Below, one piece after another: positions 51,777 to 59,756 of a stretch of DNA of 64,000 nt. Below the pieces are notes generated by a model that was not told the DNA's origin, searched no databases, and saw only the letters and a list, made by a program, of their open reading frames with translations. How positions within the stretch are numbered: position 1 is the first letter of the stretch; each line of letters starts with the position of its first letter. The translations under genes and the position numbers were made by a program. The stretch is from JAGQSZ01 sp049647585 (GTDB lineage: Bacteria > Actinomycetota > Acidimicrobiia > Acidimicrobiales > Microtrichaceae). The DNA lies in contig JBARXY010000004.1 of the NCBI GenBank assembly GCA_049647585.1, positions 124,001-188,000 on the forward strand, read 5' to 3'.

Positions 51777-53330
51777 TTGTCGTCGTCGAATCTCACAGAA
51801 ACCGACCGCACCCCAGCGCGCTATGCCCCGGGTGACGTCGTGCGGGACCGCTACGAGGTAGTCGAGCTACTCGGGGCTGGGGCGAACGGCGCGGTGTATC
51901 GCGTCGATGACCAATACAGCGGGACCGAGGTCGCGCTGAAGATCCTGAGTCCAGAGCACAGTGTGGAAGCGGCACGACGGGAGCTGAGCGCTGCCAAAGC
52001 GGTCAGCCACGACAACATCGCAAAGGTCATCGACATCGATCGGCTTTCGACAGAGCCGCGATGCTGGTTACTCACCCAGGAGTTTGTCGAGGGAACCTCG
52101 CTCGACGCCTACGGCTGCGACGGCGATCACCGACTCGACGTCTCCGATGCACTCGATGCGATCGACCAGCTCCTCCAAGCATTGGAGGCGATCCATCCGG
52201 ACTTCGATCGAATCGAGGAGTTGGAACAACGCGAGAACAGCCAGGGCGAGCTTGAAGTTGCTGAGTTCTACGAGCTTCAGGATCTCAAGGCGAGCGGCTT
52301 CGTCCATCGGGACATCAAGCCTCAGAACATCCGCCGTCGTCTGGATGGGGTCATCAAGCTCATCGACTTCGGAATCGCGAGCGAAGTGAACTCGACGATC
52401 CACACTCGATCTGCGACGCCTGAGTATGCGCCGCCGGACGCCGATCTGTTCCGCTGGAAGCCCGCCTACGACCTGTTCGCCACCGGAGTAATCGCGTTCG
52501 AGCTGTTGACCCACGAATCACCCTTCATCGACCGTCTTCCCGCCCTGGGTCGATCAACCACTGGCGTGTCGCTGCGAGATGGTCAGACCGGCAGGGTGCT
52601 CGAGGTCATCGAACGAGCGATCTCCGAGGATCCATCCCAACGGTTCGACTCTGCCTCGGAGATGCGTCGCTTTCTTGCTGCAACTGCCGAATCCGCCGCG
52701 AGCGAGAGGCCTGCGGCATCGGCTGGGACGGACTCGCCCTTGGAAACAGCGTCGACGACCGGCTCCGCCGTCGCCGCGGCGGCCCGTGCTGCGGAAATGT
52801 CACTCCAGTACGAGCGTGCGCTGGAGATCGCTGACCACCACGGACTCGGTGCCCGAGAGTACGAACGGTCCTTGATGCTGACACCGGGACGGAATCAATC
52901 GCGCTACCTCGTCAACCTTGCGTTCCACCCCGATCGGTGCGGCGTCGGCATCTCGCCGGAGAACTGGTCCGCGTTCTACGACATCGACCGTGACGCGGCC
53001 GTGGAAGCACTGGGAGGGATGGTGACGGGCAACCTCTCCGAGCGGCAGCTGACCGAGCTGTTGACGCAGCTCGACCTGGTGCTCACCAATCTGGATCAGC
53101 GCGAAACGTCCATCACTTCGGCGTCGACGGTTCTCGTCGACTTCCTGGAAGCGAACCATCCCCACGAGTTCAGCGTCAGCGCGCTGGTCCAAGCGACGGG
53201 TCTCCCGCGCGGGACGGTCAGGCGGCGGCTGTCCGACTTGGTCAACGGGCATTGCGCCAAGAAACTTCACGGCCGGGTCGAGACCGTCCGACGGGGCCAC
53301 TACACCGCAACCCGACAGCCCGGATGGTGA
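51777..53330 (+). CDS. Ser/Thr protein kinase with novel insertion and C-terminal winged-helix-like domain
   Basis: 517 residues. The TTG start is supported by AGAGGAGG seven bases upstream. Complete kinase: G-loop LGAGANGAVY (33-41), Lys55 in VALK, Glu69, catalytic HRDIKPQN (177-184), DFG (197-199) and a TPEYAPP activation segment. A 30-residue acidic insertion (141-171, FDRIEELEQRENSQGELE and on) splits the helix before the catalytic loop. After a Ser/Ala-rich linker (300-335) come an unassigned block (MLTPGRNQSRYLVNLAFHPD) and a helix-turn-helix-like end (SALVQATGLPRGTVRRRLSDL). No membrane segment or PASTA repeat. A decayed antitoxin/PIN locus begins immediately after the stop. Confidence 0.88.
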   Translation: MSSSNLTETDRTPARYAPGDVVRDRYEVVELLGAGANGAVYRVDDQYSGTEVALKILSPEHSVEAARRELSAAKAVSHDNIAKVIDIDRLSTEPRCWLLTQEFVEGTSLDAYGCDGDHRLDVSDALDAIDQLLQALEAIHPDFDRIEELEQRENSQGELEVAEFYELQDLKASGFVHRDIKPQNIRRRLDGVIKLIDFGIASEVNSTIHTRSATPEYAPPDADLFRWKPAYDLFATGVIAFELLTHESPFIDRLPALGRSTTGVSLRDGQTGRVLEVIERAISEDPSQRFDSASEMRRFLAATAESAASERPAASAGTDSPLETASTTGSAVAAAARAAEMSLQYERALEIADHHGLGAREYERSLMLTPGRNQSRYLVNLAFHPDRCGVGISPENWSAFYDIDRDAAVEALGGMVTGNLSERQLTELLTQLDLVLTNLDQRETSITSASTVLVDFLEANHPHEFSVSALVQATGLPRGTVRRRLSDLVNGHCAKKLHGRVETVRRGHYTATRQPGW

Positions 53331-53652
53331 GGTGTCGCGCAGACGTGCTGGGTACACAGAACGCGGGTGTCGAGCACCGCCGAGAACGTCACGACCACTC
53401 AGCGGGTTCGCTTTGGTGTGGTCGTGCGTTCGTAGAGGTCGGCCTCATCCGCGATCTCGACCAGCTTCACAACGGTCGCTGGTGCACCGGTGCGATCGTC
53501 ACTGCCTGGCCCTGTGCCATCGCCTCCACCACATCGCGTAGCACCTCGAAGACTCGTGCGGCAGGACGAGTTGTTCGCCGTTCGGTCCCAACAGGGTGGT
53601 CGTGGGCTCAGCCCCCAAGCCATCAAGAAGCGCAGCGAGGCCCGTCAGCGAC
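53331..53652 (-). pseudogene. Degenerate copy of an antitoxin/PIN-toxin locus
   Basis: Aligns with 60813-61300. The antitoxin part (about 53650 to 53395) has lost two internal segments. One joins at CTCGACCA and removes about 100 bp, the other joins at GTCG and removes about 45 bp; both boundaries are short direct repeats in the intact copy. A one-base loss near 53555 and a two-base insertion in the toxin start (about 53355) add frameshifts. Only the first roughly 20 toxin codons remain, cut at the kinase stop. Confidence 0.85.
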
Positions 53653-53694
53653 CCATACCACTGTCCACATGATCCCAAATGACGGGTTTCCCTG

Positions 53695-54160
53695 ATCGCT
53701 CACATCAGTGACCTGATCACGGTCCTTCAACAGCGAGGCATGACGGTTGATGAAGCGAGTGCTGAACAGTGGCTTCGCTCTGTGGGCTACTACAGACTCA
53801 GTGGCTACTGGTACGTGTACCAGGAGCCCGATCCTGGCGGGAGTTCGCGACATCGCGACACGTTCCAAGCCGGCACGGATTTCGATGCCGTCGCAGCGAT
53901 GTGCGAGTTCGACCGCAAGCTCCGAAGCGTGATGCTTGACGGGTGGGAACGTGTCGAAGTTGCGTTGAGGAACGGTCTAAACGAGGAGTTGGAAGTCCTT
54001 GGCCCATTGACATACATGAACCCCGTCCACTTTCGATCGTCGTTCGACCACGCCAAATGGCTCGTAACAGCCAAGCGTCGGGTAGTCCGAGCTAGCAGGT
54101 CGAGTACCTCTGTCCAGCACTACCAGAGGAGGTACTGACCTGCCGTTATGGCTTCCGTCG
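53695..54160 (+). pseudogene. Abi_2 (AbiD/AbiF-like) abortive-infection gene, frameshifted and truncated
   Basis: Reads ISDLITVLQQRGMTVDEASA (no ATG until 53740), then EQWLRSVGYYRLSGYWYVY, the Abi_2 signature, FDRKLRSVMLDGWERVEVALRN and FDHAKWLVTAKRRVV. The frame ends at 54138, but DLPLWLP, the expected continuation, is found in the next frame at 54138-54158. Most of the usual 300 residues are lost. Family members block phage growth; this copy should be inactive. Confidence 0.75.
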
Positions 54161-54164
54161 CTGC

Positions 54165-54293
54165 TCAGTCGAAGATCTCGTCGTCGGTGGCTGTGACAAG
54201 GCTGAGGTCGGCCACGTGGATTGCATTGAAGCCAAGGGCGCGCAGCGACTCGGCGATCCGCTGTGACAAGTTGGCGTCGAGCAGTAGCTTCAT
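54165..54293 (-). pseudogene. DUF5615 PIN-like toxin, 3'-truncated
   Basis: 42 residues from the ATG at 54293: MKLLLDANLSQRIAESLRAL, then GFNAIHVADLSLVTATDDEIFD and a stop. This is the N-terminal third of a DUF5615 PIN-like nuclease, keeping the first catalytic Asp. The overlapping ATGA arrangement with the preceding DUF433 frame is typical of the pair. Too short to fold as the nuclease. Confidence 0.8.
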
Positions 54294-54405
54294 GCCGGTC
54301 GGGCCACCGGAACCTCGCGCTCGTTCACCGCTGAGGCCGCGTACTCGAGAGCGGCGAACACGTTTTCGCGTTCAAGGTATGGGTAGTCCATGAGCAGATG
54401 AGTGA
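54290..54405 (-). pseudogene. DUF433 antitoxin, 5'-truncated
   Basis: An open frame after an upstream TGA reads LLMDYPYLERENVFAALEYA, then ASAVNEREVPVARPA and a stop overlapping the DUF5615 start. The DYP-x-L-x-x-x-x-V-x-A-A-L-x-Y-A pattern is the DUF433 C-terminus. The DNA-binding N-terminal half is missing; the break is beside the tag gene leader. Confidence 0.78.
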
Positions 54406-54487
54406 GTCAACTCGGCGCAGAGCGGCCCCTCCGATGCTTCGGTTATCGTCCCGGCCATGTTCCGACGCACGTCTGAGGAGGAAGATC

Positions 54488-55093
54488 ATGGATTTCTTTG
54501 TCGCCCCTGACGGCCTCCCGCGCTGCGGCTGGGCTGGCGCTGCGCCGGAGTTCCTCCACTATCACGACACCGAATGGGGGTTCCCGGTTGCCGACGACCG
54601 ACGGTTGTTCGAGAAGCTCAGTCTGGAGGGCTTCCAGTCGGGGTTGAGCTGGCGGACGATCCTCGCGAAGCGACAGAACTTCCGTAGTGCGTTCGCTGAC
54701 TTCAACCCGGAGGCAGTCGCGGCGTTCGACGAAACCGATGTGGAGCGCCTGCTCGGCGATGCGGGCATCGTTCGGCATCGCGGCAAGATCGAGGCCGTGA
54801 TCAACAATGCCCAGCGTGTGGTCGACCTCGAGTCATCAGGCACGACGCTGGCCGCGTTCGTCTGGGCTCAGGAACCGGATGCGGACGACATCGGTCCGCC
54901 ACAGTCCGTATCCACCTCGCCGACATCCATCGCGCTGTCGAAGGAGCTGAAGCGCTCGGGCTGGAAGTTTGTGGGTCCGACGACCGTGTTCGCGTTCATG
55001 CAGGCAATGGGGCTGGTGAACGACCACGCCGACGGCTGCGCGACCCGCTCCGAGGTCGAAACCGCTCGCCGCGCGTTCACGCCGCCCCGCTGA
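54488..55093 (+). CDS. tag: DNA-3-methyladenine glycosylase I
   Basis: 201 residues from the ATG at 54488 (TGAGGAGG upstream). Removes 3-methyladenine from alkylated DNA. Tag signatures: RCGWAG with the zinc Cys13, HYHDTEWGFPV, LEGFQSGLSWRTILAKRQNF, and WKFVGPTTVFAFMQAMGLVN followed by DHADGC, giving the other zinc ligands. Length and motifs are normal. An intact housekeeping-type repair gene between two zones of debris. Confidence 0.94.
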   Translation: MDFFVAPDGLPRCGWAGAAPEFLHYHDTEWGFPVADDRRLFEKLSLEGFQSGLSWRTILAKRQNFRSAFADFNPEAVAAFDETDVERLLGDAGIVRHRGKIEAVINNAQRVVDLESSGTTLAAFVWAQEPDADDIGPPQSVSTSPTSIALSKELKRSGWKFVGPTTVFAFMQAMGLVNDHADGCATRSEVETARRAFTPPR

Positions 55094-55156
55094 ACACAAC
55101 ACTCCCGCGCCGCCGGTGAAGCAGTCGGCCTGGGGACTTGGCAGTACGCGCCTGAT

Positions 55157-55339
55157 TCAGCTGCTCGGGCCGTCCTCAACGACGGAGAGGACGTTGCCCG
55201 CAGGGTCGGAGAACCACGCGACGCGGGGCATCCCCCCATGGGGGTCCGAAGCGATGCCTCTGTCGTCCTGGTCGAACTGCTTCTCGGCGTCAAGGTCCCG
55301 TGCGGCGAAGCTGCTGAAGGTCTTTGTGTCACCGAGCAT
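55157..55339 (-). pseudogene. VOC-family gene with large internal deletion
   Basis: 60 residues from the ATG at 55339. MLGDTKTFSSFAARDLDAEKQ, the usual VOC start, is joined directly to FDQDDRGIASDPHG and the family end VAWFSDPAGNVLSVVE. About 60-65 central residues, including half of each beta-alpha-beta unit, are absent, yet the frame is preserved. A normal relative has about 120-130 residues. Probably non-functional. Confidence 0.72.
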
Positions 55340-55856
55340 CGTGCAACCTCCGGTCCACACGCCTCGGCCGTTCCGAGGCACGGTCCATAAAGCATTCTGC
55401 GCCCAGCCGGCCCGACACGCAACGGCGCATCGGGCACACGTCCGGCTAGATCACCCGGTGGCGTGGAGCGGCGGATGCTCGAGGACAGCCGGAGTAGTCG
55501 CCGGTCGCCAGCGGTAGTCAAGCTGGGTGGGCGGGACAGCGATCTCCCCTTCAACTACCCACCCGGCGCGGAGCTTGTCGCTGATCTATTGGCGTAGCTC
55601 GAATCGGCTCCCGGCTGTCCGACGGAGCTGTTCTGATCCCCACGATCATGGCTCGCCGCCGACCGGTTAACGCCGGCAGGACGACCGCATCCGACCCAGC
55701 ATGGCGGTGACGTTCCTCCGACTTCACCTCACCGGGAGCTGTGACGGTGACGGTGCGGGAGCCGTGCGAGGGGGCAGCAAGGGGGCGGCGCTCAAGGACC
55801 CGTCGCGACAATATGACACTGAGCCGTGCCTGGGTCGTTCATGGGCCGCGCCAAAC
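55340..55856. other. Gene-poor stretch
   Basis: About 515 bp between the deleted VOC gene and the anti-sigma gene. It contains the VOC leader. Otherwise no frame with a start signal, family resemblance or clear repeat was recognised on either strand. Confidence 0.5.
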
Positions 55857-57068
55857 TCACCCGGCGGCGAAATCGCCAGGCGGCACCTGAATGCCGTCAA
55901 CTCGCACCACGTCACCTGTGTCATCGCGCAACGTCAGTACTAGCGCCCCCGGGTCACCCGTCGACCGTGCCACCGTCACCGTTACGGACTCGGCCGCCGC
56001 TGGAGCCGTTGCCTTGGCGACTTCGCCGCCGTACGACGCGGAGAGCTCGGCAACACATTCGCCGCATCCTGCCGGTACGGACGCCTCAACTTGATCACCC
56101 TGGATCCTGACACCTATCGATACATCGTCCGATGCCGAGGGGTAGCGCAGCTCTGTCAGGACATAGCCGGTTGCCTCGCTGCCGGCGATGCCGATGTATG
56201 CGCCGCCGCCAGCGGCGCTGAGCACGGCGCAGCCGTCTAGGACGGGTTCGATGTCCGGGTCCGACGCCAGTTGTGGAACAGCGAGCGCGGCGCGGTCCCA
56301 TACGGCGTCGCGCAGACGTTCGGGGTCCGGCGCCGACAGCGCTTCCCTTTCGGTGCCGGGCAGCGGCAGCGGCTCGAATCCGTCGCTGCGGACGCATTCC
56401 GGCAGTCCGTTCTGGGGGGTCGAGGATGCGGCGATGTTCGCAGCGTCGTCGCTTGCGATCAGCGCTTGGAGGAGGTGGTCGGTGCTCGCCTCATCGAGGC
56501 CGTAGGCCGCGACGTTCCACGGCACCTCGCCTGCGTACTCGATGCCGAACCCCTCGTGGATCGGACCCCACCGGAAGAGGCCCTCCTGGCCGTCAGGCAC
56601 CAGTCCGAACGGTGAGCTTCCCGGCAGCTGGGAGACGTGGATGCCGCGGTCCCGGCCTTTCCAGTGCCTGGCGCACGGGGGTCCGGACCCTGCACCGCCG
56701 CCCAAGCCTGCCAAGGGCCCAGTGAAACCGTCGGGCATCACCGCGGTCAGGTCCGGTAGTTCCACCCCGTCGCAGCCCGCGGAAGGGTAACTCTGGCTCG
56801 AATCGGCGGGTTCGGTGTTCGGGACGCTGGTTGCTGTGGTGCCGGGACCGGCTACCACCTGCCGGTCCGGCTCACCTCCGAGCCAGATGGCGACACCGAC
56901 GGCGCCGAGCACGACGATCGCTGCGGCCGAGGCCAGCATCGGCCAGCCACGCCGCCACCGATGCGCGCCCCGATGGCGTCCTTCGATCGCAGCGACGATC
57001 GCTCCCGGGTCGTCGAGCGGTTCGACCAGCGCTTCGAGTTGGTCACGGATCAGTTCATCGACGGACAT
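55857..57068 (-). CDS. Membrane-anchored putative anti-sigma/sensor protein
   Basis: 403 residues from the ATG at 57068, which overlaps the sigma gene end by 14 bp. The first 45 residues are a charged cytoplasmic segment (ELIRDQLEALVEPLDDPGAIVAAIEG), then one transmembrane helix (LASAAAIVVLGAVGVAIWLG). The rest is an extracytoplasmic domain with several cysteines (GCGECVAEL, PECVRS, GPPCARHW). The layout and coupling suggest an anti-sigma factor for the upstream ECF protein, although no zinc-binding motif is present. Confidence 0.78.
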   Translation of the reverse strand: MSVDELIRDQLEALVEPLDDPGAIVAAIEGRHRGAHRWRRGWPMLASAAAIVVLGAVGVAIWLGGEPDRQVVAGPGTTATSVPNTEPADSSQSYPSAGCDGVELPDLTAVMPDGFTGPLAGLGGGAGSGPPCARHWKGRDRGIHVSQLPGSSPFGLVPDGQEGLFRWGPIHEGFGIEYAGEVPWNVAAYGLDEASTDHLLQALIASDDAANIAASSTPQNGLPECVRSDGFEPLPLPGTEREALSAPDPERLRDAVWDRAALAVPQLASDPDIEPVLDGCAVLSAAGGGAYIGIAGSEATGYVLTELRYPSASDDVSIGVRIQGDQVEASVPAGCGECVAELSASYGGEVAKATAPAAAESVTVTVARSTGDPGALVLTLRDDTGDVVRVDGIQVPPGDFAAG

Positions 57069-57570
57069 GGTCGTCCTCCTCGTCGTTCTCGCCACCTGCG
57101 CGCTGGTCAAGGCGGCTGCGCAGTGCCTCCCTCGCGCGGTGCAGTTGAGTTTTCACGGTACCGTCGCTCACCTCGAGGGTGGCCGCCACCTCGGAGATGG
57201 ACATGTCGAGCAGGTAGTGCAGGGCGGTGATCTGGCGTTGCCGTTCCGGCAACGAACGCAGGGCTTCGAGCACTACGTCGTCCAGCTCGGGCACCGCCGC
57301 CGCTATCACGGGTGGTCGGCGGAGCAGCCGCTCGAACGCGCGGCCCTCAGCGCCTCGCCGACGCACACCAGAACGGACCCTGTTTAACGCAGCCGCGACG
57401 ACCCAGGCCCGGAGGTTCGTCACCTCGAACTCTCGCTCGAGCGTTGTAGCGAGCACGTCCTGGACGGCGTCTTCCCCCGCGGTCCTGTCGCCGCATGCGA
57501 AGCCGACCGCGGCAACGACGCGCGGGTACTCCTCTAGTACGAACGTCTCCAACCGCTGTCGGTCCATCAC
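57055..57570 (-). CDS. ECF sigma factor (SigE-like group)
   Basis: 171 residues. The sigma-2 region holds YPRVVAAVGFACGDRTAGEDAVQDVLATTLE, interrupted near 30, then NLRAWVVAAALNRVRS. Sigma-4 is at LRSLPERQRQITALHYLLDMSISEVAATLEVSDGTVKTQL (read as two blocks). An acidic/basic tail overlaps the partner gene. Probably released from the membrane protein by an envelope signal. Inverted repeats upstream at 57593-57640 may be regulatory. Confidence 0.9.
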   Translation of the reverse strand: MMDRQRLETFVLEEYPRVVAAVGFACGDRTAGEDAVQDVLATTLEREFEVTNLRAWVVAAALNRVRSGVRRRGAEGRAFERLLRRPPVIAAAVPELDDVVLEALRSLPERQRQITALHYLLDMSISEVAATLEVSDGTVKTQLHRAREALRSRLDQRAGGENDEEDDHVRR

Positions 57571-57592
57571 GCGTCCTCCACCTCAGTGACGT

Positions 57593-57640
57593 ACCTCGAC
57601 CGCTTCGAGGTTGACAACTTCAGGGGGTTTTCAGAAACCC
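57593..57640. promoter_or_regulatory. Two inverted repeats upstream of the ECF sigma gene
   Basis: ACCTCGA (57593-57599) pairs with TCGAGGT (57605-57611) around CCGCT. GGGTTT (57625-57630) pairs with AAACCC (57635-57640) around TCAG. Both are in the 5' region of the minus-strand sigma gene, 23-70 bp from its ATG. Operator and leader hairpin are both possible. No clear ECF-type -35 was found. Confidence 0.4.
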
Positions 57641-57725
57641 GCTGACTCAGCGGAGCAAGCGAACCCGGTCACTGTGCCGCCGCGGCGTCTGCCCGCAACT
57701 ACGCCGGACGGGGCACCTGACCTAC

Positions 57726-57971
57726 TCAGATGGGCGCATCCCTCCCGTGTCGGCGACCCGCACTCCTGCTGCAACTGGCAGAGCGAACGCGCGTCCTGCG
57801 GCGGTCCACGTGGGCCCTCGGGGGTGTCGGCCCGGGCCAGCTCCAAGAGCTCGTAAGGGTGGAGGTCGATGTCGCCACGTCGACAACTCTGCCTTCGGCC
57901 GGGCTCCCCTCCTCCGGGTCGTCAGCGCTCGAGCATCCCGCTAGCAGGAGGACCAATGCAACGTTGACCAC
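57726..57971 (-). CDS. Possible small lipoprotein
   Basis: 81 residues with a GTG start: VNVALVLLLAGCSS is a compact signal peptide with a good lipobox, followed by the acidic segment ADDPEEGSPAEGRVVDVATS. After about residue 45 the sequence becomes Arg/Pro-rich and looks like a wrong frame, so a frameshift is likely. Either a short lipoprotein or the beginning of a broken one. Confidence 0.35.
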   Translation of the reverse strand: MVNVALVLLLAGCSSADDPEEGSPAEGRVVDVATSTSTLTSSWSWPGPTPPRAHVDRRRTRVRSASCSRSAGRRHGRDAPI

Positions 57972-58196
57972 TTAGTTCCCACGGCACTGGTGGATCGAAG
58001 TTCACGTCGAGGCTCCGACGCCCGACACGACGACGACGGTCGTGGTGGTGCGTGGGGTCAGCTCGAACGTCTGGGCATGGTCTGAGCGTCAGCGAAGGGG
58101 TGGTCGGCCGAGAACCGTCGCCGAGCCGTTGCTACCGGAGGCGTGTACGTGGTTGACGGCGACAAACCGCCCACTGACTCTGGATTCACGTCAGTC

Positions 58197-58241
58197 GGTC
58201 ACTCAGTAGTGGGTCACTCAGCAGTAGGCCACTCAGTAGCC
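58197..58241. repeat. Three tandem 15-bp units containing the CACTCAGYAGT element, spanning a stop codon
   Basis: CACTCAGTAGTG (58200), CACTCAGCAGTA (58215) and CACTCAGTAGCC (58230) recur at exactly 15 bp. The TGA of the minus-strand membrane gene (complement of 58233-58235) is inside the third copy. Each element holds a CACT-N4-AGTG-like dyad. Related copies lie at 59652 and 59683. Confidence 0.85.
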
Positions 58242-58880
58242 AAGTTGGATCGGCTGCATGGCCAGCACCACCAGCGCGCCCAGAAGCGACAATCCACTCA
58301 GTGCCACGGCAAGATGCGAGGTCTGAGGGCTGGAGAGCTTCGACCCGATCCCGGCAAAGAAGAGTACCGAGGCGAACAGAACCGCTGTCAACACAAAATC
58401 CTCGGCCGTCCTGGTCGCCTCGTCGGCCTTGATCTGGTGTTCTTCGGCAAGCTCCAGCAGCCGGTCTGACTCCTTCTGGGCCGCGGAGGTGAACATGCCC
58501 GAGGCGAACGGGGTTTCATCGGGCAACTCATAGCCAGCACTACCGATGCCCTTCGCCCAGTCATTGAAAGCGGGGACGAATTCGGCTCTGAAGCGATCAC
58601 GGATAAACGCCGATCGGACTTCGTCTCCTGCGAGATGCGCGCTCACCCAATCGGTGAAGAGGGCCACGTCGATGACGAGTTGCTGGTCAGCTGCGCTCGC
58701 AGCCCTGGTCGAGCGCGAGCGAACCTCTGACGCTTCTCGGTTCAACGTGGAAGCGTGTCCGTTCCAACGCGACGACTGGTAGCCGCTCCAAGCGGACAGC
58801 ACGGTGGCCAGACTCAGCAGCACCGCAGCGCTCAACTCCCACCATTCCGTCGACCGCTTCACAGGTATGTCCACTGACAT
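58233..58880 (-). CDS. Membrane protein (DUF4337-like)
   Basis: 215 residues. One N-terminal helix (WWELSAAVLLSLATVLSAWS) and two C-terminal helices (FVLTAVLFASVLFFAGIG and LAVALSGLSLLGALVVLAM) flank a long soluble helical region with many Glu, Lys and Asp residues. The WELSAAVLLSLATV-W-S-x-Y-Q-x-x-x-W start is typical of DUF4337-type proteins. Function unknown. Follows the DUF4203-like gene by 54 bp on the same strand. Confidence 0.75.
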   Translation of the reverse strand: MSVDIPVKRSTEWWELSAAVLLSLATVLSAWSGYQSSRWNGHASTLNREASEVRSRSTRAASAADQQLVIDVALFTDWVSAHLAGDEVRSAFIRDRFRAEFVPAFNDWAKGIGSAGYELPDETPFASGMFTSAAQKESDRLLELAEEHQIKADEATRTAEDFVLTAVLFASVLFFAGIGSKLSSPQTSHLAVALSGLSLLGALVVLAMQPIQLGY

Positions 58881-58934
58881 TTCGATTCCTTAGCCACTGT
58901 TGGTCATCCGAGTACCGGCTGGCAACGAGCAGGC

Positions 58935-59591
58935 TCAGTGGGCTCGGAACTGTCGGCCGCCGTCGGCCGCCCACTGCTCGCGCAGCGAGTATTCCAAGGA
59001 GCGTAGGGTCCTTGACTGACTGACGATCCCAGCAATAGCGACAAGTACGTAAAGCAGCCACCATCCCGGCTTGTCCTGGACCCTGCTGACCACATTGGCT
59101 CGATCCAGATCGACGGAATCCATCGCACCAACCAGCAGCATCAGCCCACCCACCACGGCGGTCGCCCCTGCAGTGGCAGTCAGGACCGTGAGGATGATCA
59201 TCGGTAGGTCACCGACGATCGCAACCAGGCCGAGCAGCATCGCGAGGATCACCCCTACCAGGACGATCAGCCAGGTCCACGTGACGTTGAGCGCAACCAT
59301 TGCGCTTGAGCCGAGCATGAACCCGATGCCGGCCATTGCGACCGCAACCGAGATTTCGTAGTACAGGTACGCAAGCGCGGCGAACACCAAGGCCACCAGC
59401 GCTCCCACCAGCCATGCGACCGCGCCAGCTAGAAATTGGTCACCGGTCGCTGCCGCCACCACACCGGCACCGACCGAGAAACCCACGAACGCACCCCATA
59501 TCGGGATGACCAGGCGCATTGTGAGATAACCCCGGAAGCAGAACAGCGTCCCCACTGCGATTGCAATGATTCCAAGGATCACGTCGCTCAT
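58935..59591 (-). CDS. Multipass membrane protein (DUF4203/TMEM198-like)
   Basis: 218 residues from the ATG at 59591. At least seven hydrophobic segments: ILGIIAIAVGTLFCFRG, LVIPIWGAFVGFSVGAGVVAA, AWLVGALVALVFAALAYLYY and on. The first helices with G-x-x-x-F-R-G and W-G-x-F-x-G-F match DUF4203. It ends in a short cytoplasmic tail. Probably co-transcribed with the following membrane gene; CACTCAGCAGTG elements flank the pair. Confidence 0.78.
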   Translation of the reverse strand: MSDVILGIIAIAVGTLFCFRGYLTMRLVIPIWGAFVGFSVGAGVVAAATGDQFLAGAVAWLVGALVALVFAALAYLYYEISVAVAMAGIGFMLGSSAMVALNVTWTWLIVLVGVILAMLLGLVAIVGDLPMIILTVLTATAGATAVVGGLMLLVGAMDSVDLDRANVVSRVQDKPGWWLLYVLVAIAGIVSQSRTLRSLEYSLREQWAADGGRQFRAH

Positions 59592-59651
59592 TGCAACAGT
59601 GTGCCCCACGACCAACCGGCCACGGAGCACCTGCCCCCGAGATTCTCCGAC

Positions 59652-59698
59652 CACTCAGCAGTGGCGCGCACCGGGCGATGGGCTCAGCAGTGGCGCGC
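59652..59698. repeat. Direct repeat CTCAGCAGTGGCGCGC upstream of the DUF4203-like gene
   Basis: The 16-bp sequence occurs at 59654-59669 and 59683-59698, starts 29 bp apart. The first copy is part of CACTCAGCAGTG (59652-59663), the same element that forms the tandem array at the other end of this two-gene unit (58197-58241). Confidence 0.7.
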
Positions 59699-59756
59699 GG
59701 CTTCTTCGGCAAAGCCTTGGAGCCCTTCGAGCTCCGATCGAGTCCGTCGTCAGTGC

